A DNA stretch of 64,000 nt. Origin: Hyphomonadaceae bacterium. Its GTDB lineage: Bacteria; Pseudomonadota; Alphaproteobacteria; Caulobacterales; Hyphomonadaceae. The notes below the pieces were generated by a model. That model was given only the letters and a program-made list of their open reading frames with translations, was not told the origin of the DNA and searched no databases. The position numbers were made by a program, and so were the translations under genes. This document shows, in pieces, positions 11,243-22,277 of this stretch (positions within the stretch are counted from its first letter, which is position 1; every line of letters starts with the position of its first letter). The DNA lies in the NCBI GenBank assembly GCA_022844475.1, contig JALHLR010000002.1, positions 1-64,000 on the forward strand. Direction: 5' to 3'.

Positions 11243-11622
11243 GCTTTGCTCTCGCGCACGAACTGCAGCCCCGCCACACCCCAGGTCTGCCAGGTCACAT
11301 AGGCCCAGCGGCTCGTCCCCTGCGCTGTCAGCTTGACGCGATCCGGCAGGTAGGTGCTGCGCACGAACTCGATCCGTGCGCCAGTCTCGCTGATGTTCTT
11401 GACCACCACGTCCATCCGCTCGCCGGTCTGGAAGCTGATCGTGCCGGGACGCCAGGCATCTACCCGGATCGCCCGCTTGCCGAACTTCTGCACGGCGACG
11501 CGCTCAGGCGCGAACGCCGGGGTCGCGGCGATGCGCTGCATGCGCTGCGAGAGCGTCGCGGAGAGTGGTGTCTGTTTCCTGCCCAGCATCGTCGACTCCA
11601 GAGTCGGATCTTGTTGCGCCAC
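11239..11622 (-). CDS. PilZ domain protein
   Basis: VVVKNISETGARIEF; start may be 11589 (MLGRK). Confidence 0.75.
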   Translation of the reverse strand: MAQQDPTLESTMLGRKQTPLSATLSQRMQRIAATPAFAPERVAVQKFGKRAIRVDAWRPGTISFQTGERMDVVVKNISETGARIEFVRSTYLPDRVKLTAQGTSRWAYVTWQTWGVAGLQFVRESKA

Positions 11623-11835
11623 AGCGCAAGCCGCGTGCCGGTCCGGAGCCCGGCGCGCGGCCGCTTGCCCCTCGCAAGCGTCAGGCTGGCATCAGCTTGG
11701 TCGCCGTTTTCTGCCACACCGCCCGGCATGCGGCGCAGAACGGAGCAGTTCGCCTGACCGATGAAGCCGTTAAGCATGACCCACTCCGTGGCCGTCCTCT
11801 GGACGGGCCGGGCAAGTCGCGGCTACCTAACGACC

Positions 11836-12732
11836 ATGACCCACGCTTCCGAAACCTCCCTGATCGAAGCCCGCAAGGCCCGGGCAGTCGCCTGGTTCCA
11901 GCAGCTCCAGACCGACATCATCGGCCGCTTCGAGGCGCTTGAGGAGGCCGCCGGCCCGCCGCTGTACAAGGGCGCTGCCGGCCGATTCGAAAAGACGCCC
12001 TGGAAGCGCGGCGATGGCTCGAAGGATCTCGGCGGCGGCACAATGGCCATCATGAAGGGCCGGCTTTTCGAGAAGGTCGGCGTGCATGTCAGCTGCGTCT
12101 ATGGCGAGTTCGCGCCGGAATTTGCAAAGACCATCCCCGGCTCGGACGCTTCCGGCGGCAGGTTCTGGGCTTCGGGCATCTCGCTGATCGCCCACATGGT
12201 CAATCCACGCGTACCGGCGGTGCACATGAACACGCGCATGCTGGTCACCTCGGAGAGCTGGTTCGGCGGCGGCGCGGACCTCACGCCCCTGCTCGACTAC
12301 CAGCGCCAGCAGGACTTCCCCGACACAATCGAGTTCCACGCCGCCATGCAGGCCGCCTGCGACGCGCATCCGCCCGTCGACTACGCCGCGATGAAGAAGC
12401 ACTGCGAGGAATACTTCTACCTGCCCCACCGCGACGAACCGCGCGGCATCGGCGGCATCTTCTACGACCGCTACAATTCAGGTGACTGGGAGAAGGACTT
12501 CGCGTTCACGCAGGATGTCGGTCGCGAGTTCGCGAAGGTCTATCCGGAGATCGTCCGCAAGCGGATGGCCGAAAGCTGGTCGCCCGCCGAGCGCGAGGAA
12601 CAGCTGATCCGCCGCGGCCGCTATGTCGAGTTCAACCTCCTCTACGACCGCGGCACGACGTTCGGCCTGAAGACCGGCGGCAATGTCGCCAGCATCCTCT
12701 CGTCCATGCCGCCCGTGGTGAAGTGGCCTTAG
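11836..12732 (+). CDS. hemF: Oxygen-dependent coproporphyrinogen-III oxidase
   Basis: [67 protein letters not shown]. Confidence 0.97.
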   Translation: MTHASETSLIEARKARAVAWFQQLQTDIIGRFEALEEAAGPPLYKGAAGRFEKTPWKRGDGSKDLGGGTMAIMKGRLFEKVGVHVSCVYGEFAPEFAKTIPGSDASGGRFWASGISLIAHMVNPRVPAVHMNTRMLVTSESWFGGGADLTPLLDYQRQQDFPDTIEFHAAMQAACDAHPPVDYAAMKKHCEEYFYLPHRDEPRGIGGIFYDRYNSGDWEKDFAFTQDVGREFAKVYPEIVRKRMAESWSPAEREEQLIRRGRYVEFNLLYDRGTTFGLKTGGNVASILSSMPPVVKWP

Positions 12733-12766
12733 AACGACCGGACGGCCGGACAATCCAGCTTCGCGA

Positions 12767-13963
12767 TCAGACCAGTCGAAGCAACTCCTCCCGCCCGAGC
12801 GAAAAGTCGCTCGAAATCCACGCCTCCTCAGCCGTCTTCAACGCTTTCCCCACCATCGGACCAGTGGCAAGGCCAGCAGCAAGCAGGTCGGCGCCTGTCA
12901 GCGGCATCGTCGGCGACGACCAGCTGCCTGCGGCGGACAGGACCGTCCGCCAGTGCGCCGCGCCAGAGCCCGCAAGCGCCAGCGCTGCGCGATCCTTCAC
13001 AACCTGCACGCCAGACCTGTAGATTGCCGCCCTTATCTGCGCCGGGGTTGCCCCTTCCAGGGCACTCTGGTCGCCGGCCGCGCGATTGAGCCTGTAACGC
13101 TCTTCGTTCGACAACTTCAGCCGATTGCTCACCTCGCGAACGGCTGCTTCATCCTTCCAGAAGAGGGCCAGCATGCGCTGCATCGGATCAGGGGCAACAC
13201 CATCGTCGCGCGCCGTCGTCACAAGCCTGTCGAGCAGGTCCAGTCCTTTCGCCTCCGGGAACAGCTGCGCCAGCACGCCGCTCGCCTCCATCGCCCGCAG
13301 GGACGGCATGGGCTGCGGCGCCGCGAGCAGCTTCTTCGTCTCCATCCAGATCCGCTCGGCGGAAATGCCGGCCAGCCCAGCGCGTAACCGTCCGCACGCC
13401 TCCAGCCCAGCTGCATCCGGCGCCTCGCGCGCGTACCAGGCCTGAAAACGGAAGAAGCGGAGGATGCGGAGATAGTCCTCGCGGATGCGCGTGTCGGGAT
13501 CGCCGACAAAAACGATCCGGCGCGCGGTGACGTCATCGAGGCCGCCGCCAGTGGGATCATGCACCGCGCCCTCGCGATCAACGTAGAGCGCATTCATCCG
13601 GAAGTCGCGCCGCTGCGCGTCCTCGGACCAATCTGTCGTGAACGCCACCACAGCCCGCCGCCCGTCCGTCTCGACGTCGCGCCGCATTGTCGTCACCTCG
13701 AACGGCTTGTGATCGGCGACCACGGTCAGCGTGCCATGCTCGATGCCGGTGGGGTGAACCGCGATGCCTTCGGCGCGCATCACCTGCTCCACCCGATCAG
13801 GCGTCAGCTGCGTCGCGATATCGATATCAGCAACAGGCTCGCCCAGCAGGGCATTTCGCACGCACCCGCCGACGAACCGCGCGCAACCTGGCTGCGCTGC
13901 TTCCAGCGCATCCATTACCCGCTGTGCGGCGATCATCCAGGGCTGGGGCGCCAGCCGGTGCAT
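12767..13963 (-). CDS. CCA-adding/poly(A) polymerase-type tRNA nucleotidyltransferase
   Basis: RFVGGCVRNALLGEPVADIDIAT, RRDFRMNALYVD, DPDTRIREDYLRILRFFRFQAWY. Confidence 0.94.
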   Translation of the reverse strand: MHRLAPQPWMIAAQRVMDALEAAQPGCARFVGGCVRNALLGEPVADIDIATQLTPDRVEQVMRAEGIAVHPTGIEHGTLTVVADHKPFEVTTMRRDVETDGRRAVVAFTTDWSEDAQRRDFRMNALYVDREGAVHDPTGGGLDDVTARRIVFVGDPDTRIREDYLRILRFFRFQAWYAREAPDAAGLEACGRLRAGLAGISAERIWMETKKLLAAPQPMPSLRAMEASGVLAQLFPEAKGLDLLDRLVTTARDDGVAPDPMQRMLALFWKDEAAVREVSNRLKLSNEERYRLNRAAGDQSALEGATPAQIRAAIYRSGVQVVKDRAALALAGSGAAHWRTVLSAAGSWSSPTMPLTGADLLAAGLATGPMVGKALKTAEEAWISSDFSLGREELLRLV

Positions 13964-13966
13964 GGA

Positions 13967-14311
13967 TCAATTGCCCGTATCGCGCGGCGCAACCGGCGCC
14001 TGCGACGGGGTGATGGTTGTGGTGTTCTCGCCGCCCGGCAGGGCGGCCTGCGCGCAGTCGACCTCTTTCGGCGGCACGATGCGGCCTTCCGCGTCATATC
14101 GCACGGGGTCGTAGCACTTCTCCGTCTCGCGCGGCTGGAAGATGGCGGGCAGGATCAGCCCCAGCACCGCGATCACCCCGCCGATGATCACCAGCCGGGT
14201 CAACGGCCAGCGATCCCGCACGCGCAGGTCCCGCGAGGCGGCCCGATAGACCAGGAACACCGCGAACGGGATGAGGAAGAGCAGGAGTTCGATCAGGATA
14301 CGCTGGGTCAT
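13967..14311 (-). CDS. Small membrane protein (DUF6111-like)
   Basis: Two hydrophobic segments; between the CCA enzyme and NUDIX genes on the same strand; short intergenic gaps. Confidence 0.65.
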   Translation of the reverse strand: MTQRILIELLLFLIPFAVFLVYRAASRDLRVRDRWPLTRLVIIGGVIAVLGLILPAIFQPRETEKCYDPVRYDAEGRIVPPKEVDCAQAALPGGENTTTITPSQAPVAPRDTGN

Positions 14312-14322
14312 GCTTGTCCGGG

Positions 14323-14949
14323 TCAGGCGCCATAGAGGCGGTCATAGAGGGATTTCAGAATGCCCGCCGTGGCGCCCCATATATAGCGCCCGTTGTGCGG
14401 CATGGCGTAATAGGCGCGCAAGACCCCCCTGTATTCCTTCTCGTGACGTTCATGGTTGGCCGCGTCCATCAGGAAGCTCAGCGGCGTCTCGAAGACGTCG
14501 GCAACTTCGCGTGCATGGGGAACCGGAACAAAACCGTCCGGCAGCAGCCCCACGAATGGCGCGATCGCAAATCCGCTGCCTGTGAGGTAGGTATCGCCCT
14601 GTCCCAGCAGCTTTACGCTCGCCTGATCGACGCCGACCTCCTCGTGCGCCTCGCGCAGGGCCGCCTGCAGCGGCGTCTCCCCGGGCTCGATCCGGCCGCC
14701 CGGGAAGGCCACCTGCCCCGCATGGCTCGCCATCGTCTCAGGCCGAAGCGTCAGCAGCACGCTGAAATCCTCGCCTCGGTCAATCAACCCGACCAGGACA
14801 GCCGCACGCCGATAGACACCGCCCGGAGGCGCGCGCCAGTCGGGGTTCAGGTCATAGTCTGTCCGCACGGGCTCATCGAAGGTTGCATCCATCGATTCCA
14901 GACGATCGGCCGCACGCACGAGAAAGTCCTCTTTGGAGCTGAAAGTCAT
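14323..14949 (-). CDS. NUDIX hydrolase (CoA pyrophosphatase-like)
   Basis: GRIEPGETPLQAALREAHEEVGV Nudix box with VAFPGG upstream. Confidence 0.88.
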   Translation of the reverse strand: MTFSSKEDFLVRAADRLESMDATFDEPVRTDYDLNPDWRAPPGGVYRRAAVLVGLIDRGEDFSVLLTLRPETMASHAGQVAFPGGRIEPGETPLQAALREAHEEVGVDQASVKLLGQGDTYLTGSGFAIAPFVGLLPDGFVPVPHAREVADVFETPLSFLMDAANHERHEKEYRGVLRAYYAMPHNGRYIWGATAGILKSLYDRLYGA

Positions 14950-14952
14950 GGG

Positions 14953-15540
14953 CTAAGCCGTTTTGCCTACTGGAAACCGGATTCCCGAGGACGCCACGCT
15001 CATCGTCGCCGCCCCTGCGTCCTGCTCGGCCCAGCTGACCAGTTCGTACCAGGCCGTCCGCGCCAGCCTCGCCTCCAGCCCGCCGCGCACCCGGACATAG
15101 GTCGACGGCTCGCCGGTCCCGGCATCCGTCTCGACACGGAGCGGATGGTCGGCGTCAACTGCCACGACATCGCCCACATTGGTCGTGACCAGTATCACTT
15201 GATGTCCGCCCGACTCATGCCGGTCCACCCGAACCCCGAGAAACGGGGAGTCCTCCACCTTCACCACCACTTTTTCGTGAGGGGTTACGAGGTAATGCCC
15301 GTCGGGGTCCCGCCGCAGGATCGTCGAGAACAGGCGAACGAGCTTTTCCCGGCTGAACCGCACGCCATCCTGCCACCAGGAGCCGTCGCGGCGGATTTCC
15401 AGGCCGATGTCCCCGCAATGGTCGGGGTTCCACAAATGCACCGGAGGCAAGGAACGGGGCTTTTCCAAACCCGCTTCCACCTGCAAGGTGGAAACCAGCT
15501 CCGCAAGCGATATGGCGTTCGGGGCAATCGCGTTCGACAT
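14953..15540 (-). CDS. DUF1285-like protein
   Basis: VHLWNPDHCGDIGLEIRRDGSWWQDGVRFSREKLVRLFSTILRRDPDGHYLVTPHEKVVVKVEDSPFLG. Confidence 0.8.
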   Translation of the reverse strand: MSNAIAPNAISLAELVSTLQVEAGLEKPRSLPPVHLWNPDHCGDIGLEIRRDGSWWQDGVRFSREKLVRLFSTILRRDPDGHYLVTPHEKVVVKVEDSPFLGVRVDRHESGGHQVILVTTNVGDVVAVDADHPLRVETDAGTGEPSTYVRVRGGLEARLARTAWYELVSWAEQDAGAATMSVASSGIRFPVGKTA

Positions 15541-15578
15541 GGGCGGCTCGGCTCCGGGTTCGCCTCACAGATAGGTAA

Positions 15579-16595
15579 ATGCGCAGCATGAGTGAAGCCG
15601 GTATCGCCAACGCTCCCACCCAGGACATCGTCAAGGAAGCTGACGCCGCTGTGCAGCTGCTGGCCCAGGTCCGCGCCGAGATCGGCAAGGTCGTGTTCGG
15701 GCAGGAGCGCGTCGTCGAACTCGTGCTCGCCACCATCCTTGCGGGCGGCCATGCCCTGCTGATCGGCGCCCCGGGCCTAGCCAAGACCAAGCTGGTGGAG
15801 ACCACCGCCCGTGCGCTTGGCCTCGACTGGGGCCGGGTCCAGTTCACGCCAGACCTGATGCCGTCCGACATCCTCGGCTCGGAAATCCTCGACGAGAGCG
15901 GCGGCGGCGGTCGCGCCTTCCGCTTCGTGAAGGGTCCGATCTTCACCAGCCTGCTGATGGCTGACGAGATCAACCGCGCCTCGCCCCGCACCCAGTCCGC
16001 CCTGCTGCAGGCGATGCAGGAGCGGCATGTCACCGTCGCCGGCGCCAGCTACGACCTGCCCAAACCGTTCCACGTCCTCGCCACGCAGAACCCGATCGAG
16101 CAGGAAGGCACCTACCCGCTGCCGGAAGCGCAGCTCGATCGTTTCCTTCTGAAAGTCGACGTCGACTATCCGGACGCCGAAACAGAACGCCGCATCCTCG
16201 TCGAGACGACAGGCATGGGCGACGCCGTCGTCCGTCCGGTCCTCGACGCCGAAAAGCTGATTGCGCTCCAGTCGCTTGTCCGCCGCATGCCTGTGCCAGA
16301 GACTGTGCTCGAGGCGATCCTCCGCCTCATCCGTTCGGCGCGTCCGGAGCAGACCGATCATCCACAGGTCAAGAAGCGCGTCGACTGGGGTCCGTCGCCG
16401 CGCGCCGGTCAGGCTCTCATGCTCGCCGCCCGTTCGCGAGCGCTGCTGCGAGGCCGTCTCGCCCCGTCGCTCGACGATATCGAGGCTCTGGCCGAACCCG
16501 CGCTCGGCCACCGCATGGCGCTGGCCTACGATCCGACCGGCCAGGGTGGCACGCTGTCGGCGCTGATCCAGGAACTTGCCGCCAAAGCCGCCTAA
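15579..16595 (+). CDS. MoxR-family AAA+ ATPase
   Basis: GAPGLAKTKLVE, LLMADEINRASPRTQSALLQAMQE, TQNPIEQEGTYPLPEAQLDRF. Confidence 0.95.
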   Translation: MRSMSEAGIANAPTQDIVKEADAAVQLLAQVRAEIGKVVFGQERVVELVLATILAGGHALLIGAPGLAKTKLVETTARALGLDWGRVQFTPDLMPSDILGSEILDESGGGGRAFRFVKGPIFTSLLMADEINRASPRTQSALLQAMQERHVTVAGASYDLPKPFHVLATQNPIEQEGTYPLPEAQLDRFLLKVDVDYPDAETERRILVETTGMGDAVVRPVLDAEKLIALQSLVRRMPVPETVLEAILRLIRSARPEQTDHPQVKKRVDWGPSPRAGQALMLAARSRALLRGRLAPSLDDIEALAEPALGHRMALAYDPTGQGGTLSALIQELAAKAA

Positions 16596-16615
16596 CGCCT
16601 TCAGGACCTCCCCAC

Positions 16616-17491
16616 TTGCCCCAGGCGCCACTCTCGCAACTGAAAGCCGAAGCCGCCGCACTAGCCGGCGACCTCGGCACGCTGACGACGCGCGCCCGCG
16701 CGGCGAGCGCAGCGCACCTCGGCTCCGCCGGGCGACGCAAGGCCGGCATGGGCGAGAATTTCTGGCAGTACCGCCGCCACACCACTGAAGACAGCGTCGA
16801 GCGGGTCGACTGGCGCCGGTCCGCGCGCGAGGAAAACCTCTTCGTCCGCGAGACAGAACTCGAAACCGCGCGTACGTTCCTGTTCTGGTGCGACCCCAGC
16901 CCCGGCTTCAACTGGTCGAGCGCAGACAGCGCGCCGCTGAAGGCCGACCGCGCCCTTCTTCTCTGTATGGCGCTCGCCGGCGCACTTTCCCGCTCAGGCG
17001 AACGTTGTGGCGCACTTGGCGGCGGCCGGAGCGCAGTCTCGGGGGCGCGCGCGCCCTCGCGTGTCGGCGAGGACATCCGCAACTTCAAGCCCGACCTCCC
17101 TTTCCCGAAGCCGCCGCGCGACACCGCCGCAGCGGTGATCTGCAGCGACTTCTACTCGCCGCTCGAAGAATGGCGCGCGCGCCTCTCGCCCGTCGCCGCC
17201 AAGTGCCGCGATGGCGTTCTGCTGCAGGTCTGCGACCCGATCGAGGAGGCCTATCCCTTCAACGGCCGCGTGCGATTTTTCCGCCCCGGACAGGATCGTG
17301 AGCGCCTGATCGGCCGCGCCGAGTCCATCCGCGAGGGCTATCTCGACAAGTTCGCCAAGCGCCGTCAGGACATGACAGATCTCGCCGCCGAGCTCGGCTG
17401 GCGCTTCGTCTCCCACGTCACCAGCGAAGAAGCGCGCACGCCGCTCGGCAAGCTGGCCTACGGCTTCGAGCTGAGCGGGGTCGCCGCTTGA
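16616..17491 (+). CDS. DUF58 domain protein
   Basis: Follows MoxR; GMGENFWQYRRHTTEDSVERVDWRRSAREENLFVRETE. Confidence 0.88.
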   Translation: MPQAPLSQLKAEAAALAGDLGTLTTRARAASAAHLGSAGRRKAGMGENFWQYRRHTTEDSVERVDWRRSAREENLFVRETELETARTFLFWCDPSPGFNWSSADSAPLKADRALLLCMALAGALSRSGERCGALGGGRSAVSGARAPSRVGEDIRNFKPDLPFPKPPRDTAAAVICSDFYSPLEEWRARLSPVAAKCRDGVLLQVCDPIEEAYPFNGRVRFFRPGQDRERLIGRAESIREGYLDKFAKRRQDMTDLAAELGWRFVSHVTSEEARTPLGKLAYGFELSGVAA

Positions 17492-20220
17492 GCCTGGGTC
17501 CGTTTCTTTTTCTCCAGCCATGGGCGCTGCTGGGCCTGATCGCATTGCCGCTGCTCTGGCTGCTGCTGCGCGCCACGCCTCCCGAGCCCAAACGTTTTGC
17601 GCTGCCCTCACTCGCGCTGCTCGAAGACCTGAAGCCCGAGGAAGAGACGCCCGCCCGTACGCCGTGGTGGCTGCTCCTCCTGCGGATGATCGCGCTCGCC
17701 CTCGCCATCCTGGGCTTCGCGCGCCCGACCTGGGCGCCGAATGCACAGGTCAACACCATCGGCGGCACGCTTATCGTCGTCGATGATGGCTGGACCAGCG
17801 CCGAGCGCTGGCGCGATATCATCCGCACCGCTACGGCCGCCGTCGATGAAGCCTCGCAGGATGGCGGCGGCGCCATCCATGTGATGTTCACCGCGCCCCG
17901 CGACGTCGCCCGCGACCCGTCCGAAGCGCTCGACGCTGAATCCGCGCGCCAGTTGCTCCGCAACGCACGCCCCGCAGCGTGGCTGCCCGATCGCAATGCA
18001 GCGCTTGAGCAGCTCAACGCAACGCCGCTCAAGCCCGGCCGCATCGTCTGGGCGACCGACGGCTTCGACCATGACAGCGCCGCCGCTTTCTCGCGCGCGC
18101 TCGCCTCCAAAGCCGCCACCGACGTCCGCATCAACCGACCGAAGAACGCCTTCGCCATCACCTCGGCAGACTCCTCCGCCGAAGGCGCGCGCGTCGCGGT
18201 GGTTCGCTCCACCACCGAGCCTGGCGTCACCGCTGACATCATTGCCGAAACGGCGGAAGGCGCCTCAATCGCCTCGACCCGCATCGCATTCAGCGGCGGC
18301 GACACCGCCGCCGAAGCCGCCTTCCCCATCCCTGCCGCCGCCTTGAACCGCGTCGCGCGCTTCCGCATCGGTGGATCGCCGTCAGCTGGCGGTGTCTGGC
18401 TGTGGGACGACACGGCCCGCCGCCCGCATGTCGGCCTCGCCGACACGCGCGACGAAGCCCAGCCGCTGCTCTCGGAACACTACTACGCCCGCAAGGCGCT
18501 CCAGCCCTACGCACAGCTCACCGAGAAACGCCTAGGCGACCTGCTCGACGCCCCGATCGACGCCATCATCATGGGCGACCGCGGCACCATCGATCAGGCG
18601 ATGAACGATCGGCTCACCGCTTGGATCGAGAAAGGCGGCGTGCTCATCCGCTTCGCCGGCCCGCGCCTCGCCGCACAGGAAGGCGCGCTGACACCCGTCG
18701 CGCTTCGCCCCACATCGCGCTCGCTCGGTTCCTCCCTCTCGTGGGAGACACCGCAGCGCATCGCCGACTTCCCGAACACCTCGCCCTTCTTCGGCATCCC
18801 GCGTCCAACCGACACCGCCGTGCGCCAGCAGGTGCTCGCCCAGCCCTCGTCCGAACTTGAAAGCCTCACCTGGGCCAGGCTTGAAGACGGCACGCCGCTG
18901 GTCACCGCCCGCCGCATGGGTCGGGGCGAGTTGATCCTCTTCCACGTCACCGCAGACCCCGACTGGTCCGACCTTCCCTACACCGGCGCCTTCGTCGAGA
19001 TGCTGCGCCGCTCTGTCGTTTCGGGCGGCGAGCGTTCCGGCCCCGCAGCGCTTGGAACAGAAGGCACGCTGACGCCGACGCGCGTCCTTGATGGCTTCGG
19101 CGTCCTGTCGCCGCCACAATCATCCGCCATGCCCATCCCCGCAGCGACCTTCCTGACGACCCGCCCGGGGCCAGCCACCCCGCCGGGCCTCTATGTCGGC
19201 CCCGGCGGCGAGCGCGCCCTGAACGCGGGCGCGCCCGCGCCTGGGGCCTTCAACGACTGGCCCCCAGAGGTAAGCGTGACGGAGCAGGCACAGATCATCG
19301 AACGGGCAGGTCTCGGCGGCTGGATGCTCGCTCTCGCCCTCGCCATCGTGGCGGCCGACCTGATCATAGCGCTCGCCTTCGCCGGACGCCTGCCGCGCCT
19401 GTGGGGCCGCAAGGCCACCGCTGGGTTCGCGATCTTCTTCCTCGCCGCCGCGACACTCACCCTCGCGCCGGGCGCCCACGCGCAGGCATCCGACCAGCTC
19501 GCCCGCGAAGCCGCGGCGAAACTGCGCTTCGCCTACATCAAGACCGGCGACCGCCGCCTCGACGACACCACGCGCGCCGGCCTGTTCGGCCTCTCCTACC
19601 AGCTCGGCCTGCGCACCTCCGTCGAGCCCGACCTGCCGCACGGCGTCGACCCCGCACGTGACAATCTCGAACTATACCCGATGATCTATTACGCTGTGCC
19701 GCGCGATGCGAAGCCGTTCTCGGCCGCTGCCGTCGCCAGGATCAACGGCTATCTGCGCTCCGGCGGCGCCTTCATCGTCGACACGCGCGATGCAGCCCCC
19801 GGCCGCGATGTCTCCGCCGATCTCCAGCGCCTGCTCCAGGGCATCGACGCGCCACGCCTGCAGCCCGCGCCCGCCAACCACGTCCTTACCAAGAGCTATT
19901 ACCTGATCCGCTCCTTCCCCGGCCGCCTCAACGGCCGCCTCTGGATCGAAAGCGGCGCGCTCGACCGCGACAGCCGCCGCGGCGATGGCGTCTCCGGCCT
20001 TTTCATCGGCGGCTCGGACTGGGCCGGCGCATGGGCGATCGACCAGAACTCCGGCAAGCCCCTGCTCACCATGGATGGCGGCCCGCAGGCGCGCGAGATG
20101 GCCTACCGCTTCGGCATCAACCTCGTGATGTACATCCTCACCGGCAACTACAAGGAAGACCAGGTTCACATCCCCGATCTGCTTGAACGCCTCGGCACCT
20201 CGCGCGACAGGGCCGACTGA
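17488..20220 (+). CDS. BatA-like membrane protein with C-terminal DUF4159-like region
   Basis: N-terminal FLQPWALLGLIALPLLWLLLRATPP; C-terminal LRFAYIKTGDRRLDDTTRAGLFGLSYQLGLRTSV; overlaps DUF58 stop by 4 nt. Confidence 0.85.
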   Translation: MSLGPFLFLQPWALLGLIALPLLWLLLRATPPEPKRFALPSLALLEDLKPEEETPARTPWWLLLLRMIALALAILGFARPTWAPNAQVNTIGGTLIVVDDGWTSAERWRDIIRTATAAVDEASQDGGGAIHVMFTAPRDVARDPSEALDAESARQLLRNARPAAWLPDRNAALEQLNATPLKPGRIVWATDGFDHDSAAAFSRALASKAATDVRINRPKNAFAITSADSSAEGARVAVVRSTTEPGVTADIIAETAEGASIASTRIAFSGGDTAAEAAFPIPAAALNRVARFRIGGSPSAGGVWLWDDTARRPHVGLADTRDEAQPLLSEHYYARKALQPYAQLTEKRLGDLLDAPIDAIIMGDRGTIDQAMNDRLTAWIEKGGVLIRFAGPRLAAQEGALTPVALRPTSRSLGSSLSWETPQRIADFPNTSPFFGIPRPTDTAVRQQVLAQPSSELESLTWARLEDGTPLVTARRMGRGELILFHVTADPDWSDLPYTGAFVEMLRRSVVSGGERSGPAALGTEGTLTPTRVLDGFGVLSPPQSSAMPIPAATFLTTRPGPATPPGLYVGPGGERALNAGAPAPGAFNDWPPEVSVTEQAQIIERAGLGGWMLALALAIVAADLIIALAFAGRLPRLWGRKATAGFAIFFLAAATLTLAPGAHAQASDQLAREAAAKLRFAYIKTGDRRLDDTTRAGLFGLSYQLGLRTSVEPDLPHGVDPARDNLELYPMIYYAVPRDAKPFSAAAVARINGYLRSGGAFIVDTRDAAPGRDVSADLQRLLQGIDAPRLQPAPANHVLTKSYYLIRSFPGRLNGRLWIESGALDRDSRRGDGVSGLFIGGSDWAGAWAIDQNSGKPLLTMDGGPQAREMAYRFGINLVMYILTGNYKEDQVHIPDLLERLGTSRDRAD

Positions 20221-20222
20221 TC

Positions 20223-22268
20223 ATGATGGATGCATCCCGCCTCGGGTTCGACCCGCTCATCCCCTGGATCGCACTGTTCGTGCTCGCCGGCGGTGCCTTC
20301 GCGCTCTGGGGCGCCTATGTCGTCTATCGCGGCAAGGCCTGGCTCTTCCGCGCCCTCGCCCTCACCGTCCTCACCCTCGCCCTCGCCAACCCGCTCTGGA
20401 TCGAGGAACAGCGTGAACCGCTGAAAGACGTCGTCGCCGTCATCATGGACCGTTCGGAAAGCATGAACTTCCGCGGCCGCACCGAAACCGCCCAGGCCGC
20501 CTACGAAGCGCTGCGCCGCGACCTCGAAGCCGACGAGAACCTCGAACTCCGCATCGCCGAGACGGACCCCGGGGCCGATGGCACCGACATGTACATCGCG
20601 CTGCAATCAGCCCTTTCGGATGTCCCGCGGGATCGCATCGCCGGCGCCGTGATGATCACTGACGGCCAGATCCACGACATCCCGGAAGATACCTCAGACG
20701 CTGTCCAGCTCGGCCCGGTCCACGCAATGATCGTCGGCGGCGACGACGAGATCGACCGCAATATCGAGATCCAGTCCGTCCCCTCCTTCTCCATCATCGA
20801 CCAGCGCGTCGAGATGCGTGTGCGCGTCAACGACCCAACCGCAGAGACGGTCGAAGTCGGCGTCACCATCAATGGCGAGCAACAGCCCAGCCAGACCATC
20901 CGCGTCGGCGAGCCGCAGATGATGCCGTTCACCCTGCGCAGGCGCGGCGAGAACCTGATCGTGCTGTCGGTCGACGGCATCCCCAACGAACTGACGCTCG
21001 CCAACAACCTCGCCTCAGCCCGCATCTCCGGCGTGCAGGACCGCCTTCGCGTGCTTCTTGTCACAGGCGAACCCCACGCCGGCGCCCGTGTCTGGCGCGA
21101 CCTGCTGAAGTCGGACCCTGCCGTGGACCTCGTCCATTTCACCATCCTTCGTCCGCCCCACAAGTCCGACAACGTGCCGACCGAAGAGATCGCGCTCATC
21201 GCCTTCCCGAAGGCCCAGCTGTTCCGCGAAAAACTCAACGAGTTTGACCTCGTGATCTTCGACCACGAACTTCGCCCCGCGGTGCTCGAAGAAGCCTATC
21301 TCAATCGCGTCGCACGCTATGTCGAACAGGGCGGCGCGCTGCTCATCGCCTCGGGCCCGCCCTATCCCGGCGCCTACATGCTCTACAACACGCCCCTCGG
21401 CGGCGTGCTGCCTGGCCGCGCAACCGGCGAGATGGTCGATGGCCGTTTCATTCCCCAGCTGACAGCACTGGGCAAGCGCCACTCCGTCACCGCGACGCTC
21501 TCCACCGAAGGCTGGGGTCCGTGGATGCGCTACATGAAACTCGAACAGGGCAATTCCGAAGCCCTGATGCAGACGCCCAACGGCTCGCCCCTGCTGCTGC
21601 TCAATCGCGTCGGCAAGGGCCGTGTGGCCAGCGTGATGTCAGACCAGCTGTGGCTCTGGGCGCGCGGCTATGAAGGTGGCGGCCCCTACGCCGAACTCAT
21701 TCGCCGCACGGCGCACTGGCTGATGAAGGAACCCGAACTCGAGGAAGAACTTCTCACGCTGGAAGCCGGCGCTTCAGCAGAAGTGAAGGCTCGCCTCCAG
21801 ACACTGTCGGACTCGCCCCCGCCGCTGAAGATGCTCGGCCCGGACGGCGTCGAAGTCGAAACGCCGTGGACGCTGGTCTCGCCCGGCATCTACCAGGCCG
21901 CAACGCCCGCCTCTGAACTCGGCCTTTATCGCGCGACCAGCGGCAAACTCAACGCCGTCACCCTGCGCGGCCCCACGCACCCGCGCGAATATCTCGACCT
22001 GCGCGCCACGACGGAGAAGGTTCAACCGCTCGCCAACGCCACGCTCGGCGGCGTCTACCGCCTCGGCGCCGACGGCACGCCCAACATGCCCCGCCTGCAG
22101 CGCGTCGGCGAGCGCGGCCCCGCCGCCGCCGCCGACTGGTACGGCCTCCGCCGCCGCGAAGCCTACGCTGTCCGCGCGACAGAGAGCACGACGCTGCTGC
22201 CAGGCGTCGTAGGCATGCTGCTGGCCTGCGCGTTCATGATGCTCGCATGGCGGCGCGAGGGGCGTTGA
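20223..22268 (+). CDS. Large membrane protein with VWA/glutamine-amidotransferase-like regions
   Basis: VVAVIMDRSESMNF VWA-like motif, class I GATase-like segment, C-terminal TM; terminal gene of MoxR operon. Confidence 0.8.
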   Translation: MMDASRLGFDPLIPWIALFVLAGGAFALWGAYVVYRGKAWLFRALALTVLTLALANPLWIEEQREPLKDVVAVIMDRSESMNFRGRTETAQAAYEALRRDLEADENLELRIAETDPGADGTDMYIALQSALSDVPRDRIAGAVMITDGQIHDIPEDTSDAVQLGPVHAMIVGGDDEIDRNIEIQSVPSFSIIDQRVEMRVRVNDPTAETVEVGVTINGEQQPSQTIRVGEPQMMPFTLRRRGENLIVLSVDGIPNELTLANNLASARISGVQDRLRVLLVTGEPHAGARVWRDLLKSDPAVDLVHFTILRPPHKSDNVPTEEIALIAFPKAQLFREKLNEFDLVIFDHELRPAVLEEAYLNRVARYVEQGGALLIASGPPYPGAYMLYNTPLGGVLPGRATGEMVDGRFIPQLTALGKRHSVTATLSTEGWGPWMRYMKLEQGNSEALMQTPNGSPLLLLNRVGKGRVASVMSDQLWLWARGYEGGGPYAELIRRTAHWLMKEPELEEELLTLEAGASAEVKARLQTLSDSPPPLKMLGPDGVEVETPWTLVSPGIYQAATPASELGLYRATSGKLNAVTLRGPTHPREYLDLRATTEKVQPLANATLGGVYRLGADGTPNMPRLQRVGERGPAAAADWYGLRRREAYAVRATESTTLLPGVVGMLLACAFMMLAWRREGR

Positions 22269-22277
22269 AGTCGTTGC

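Noticed and set aside
15579-22268. MoxR-DUF58-BatA operon as a novel system
   Set aside because: A widespread known gene arrangement.
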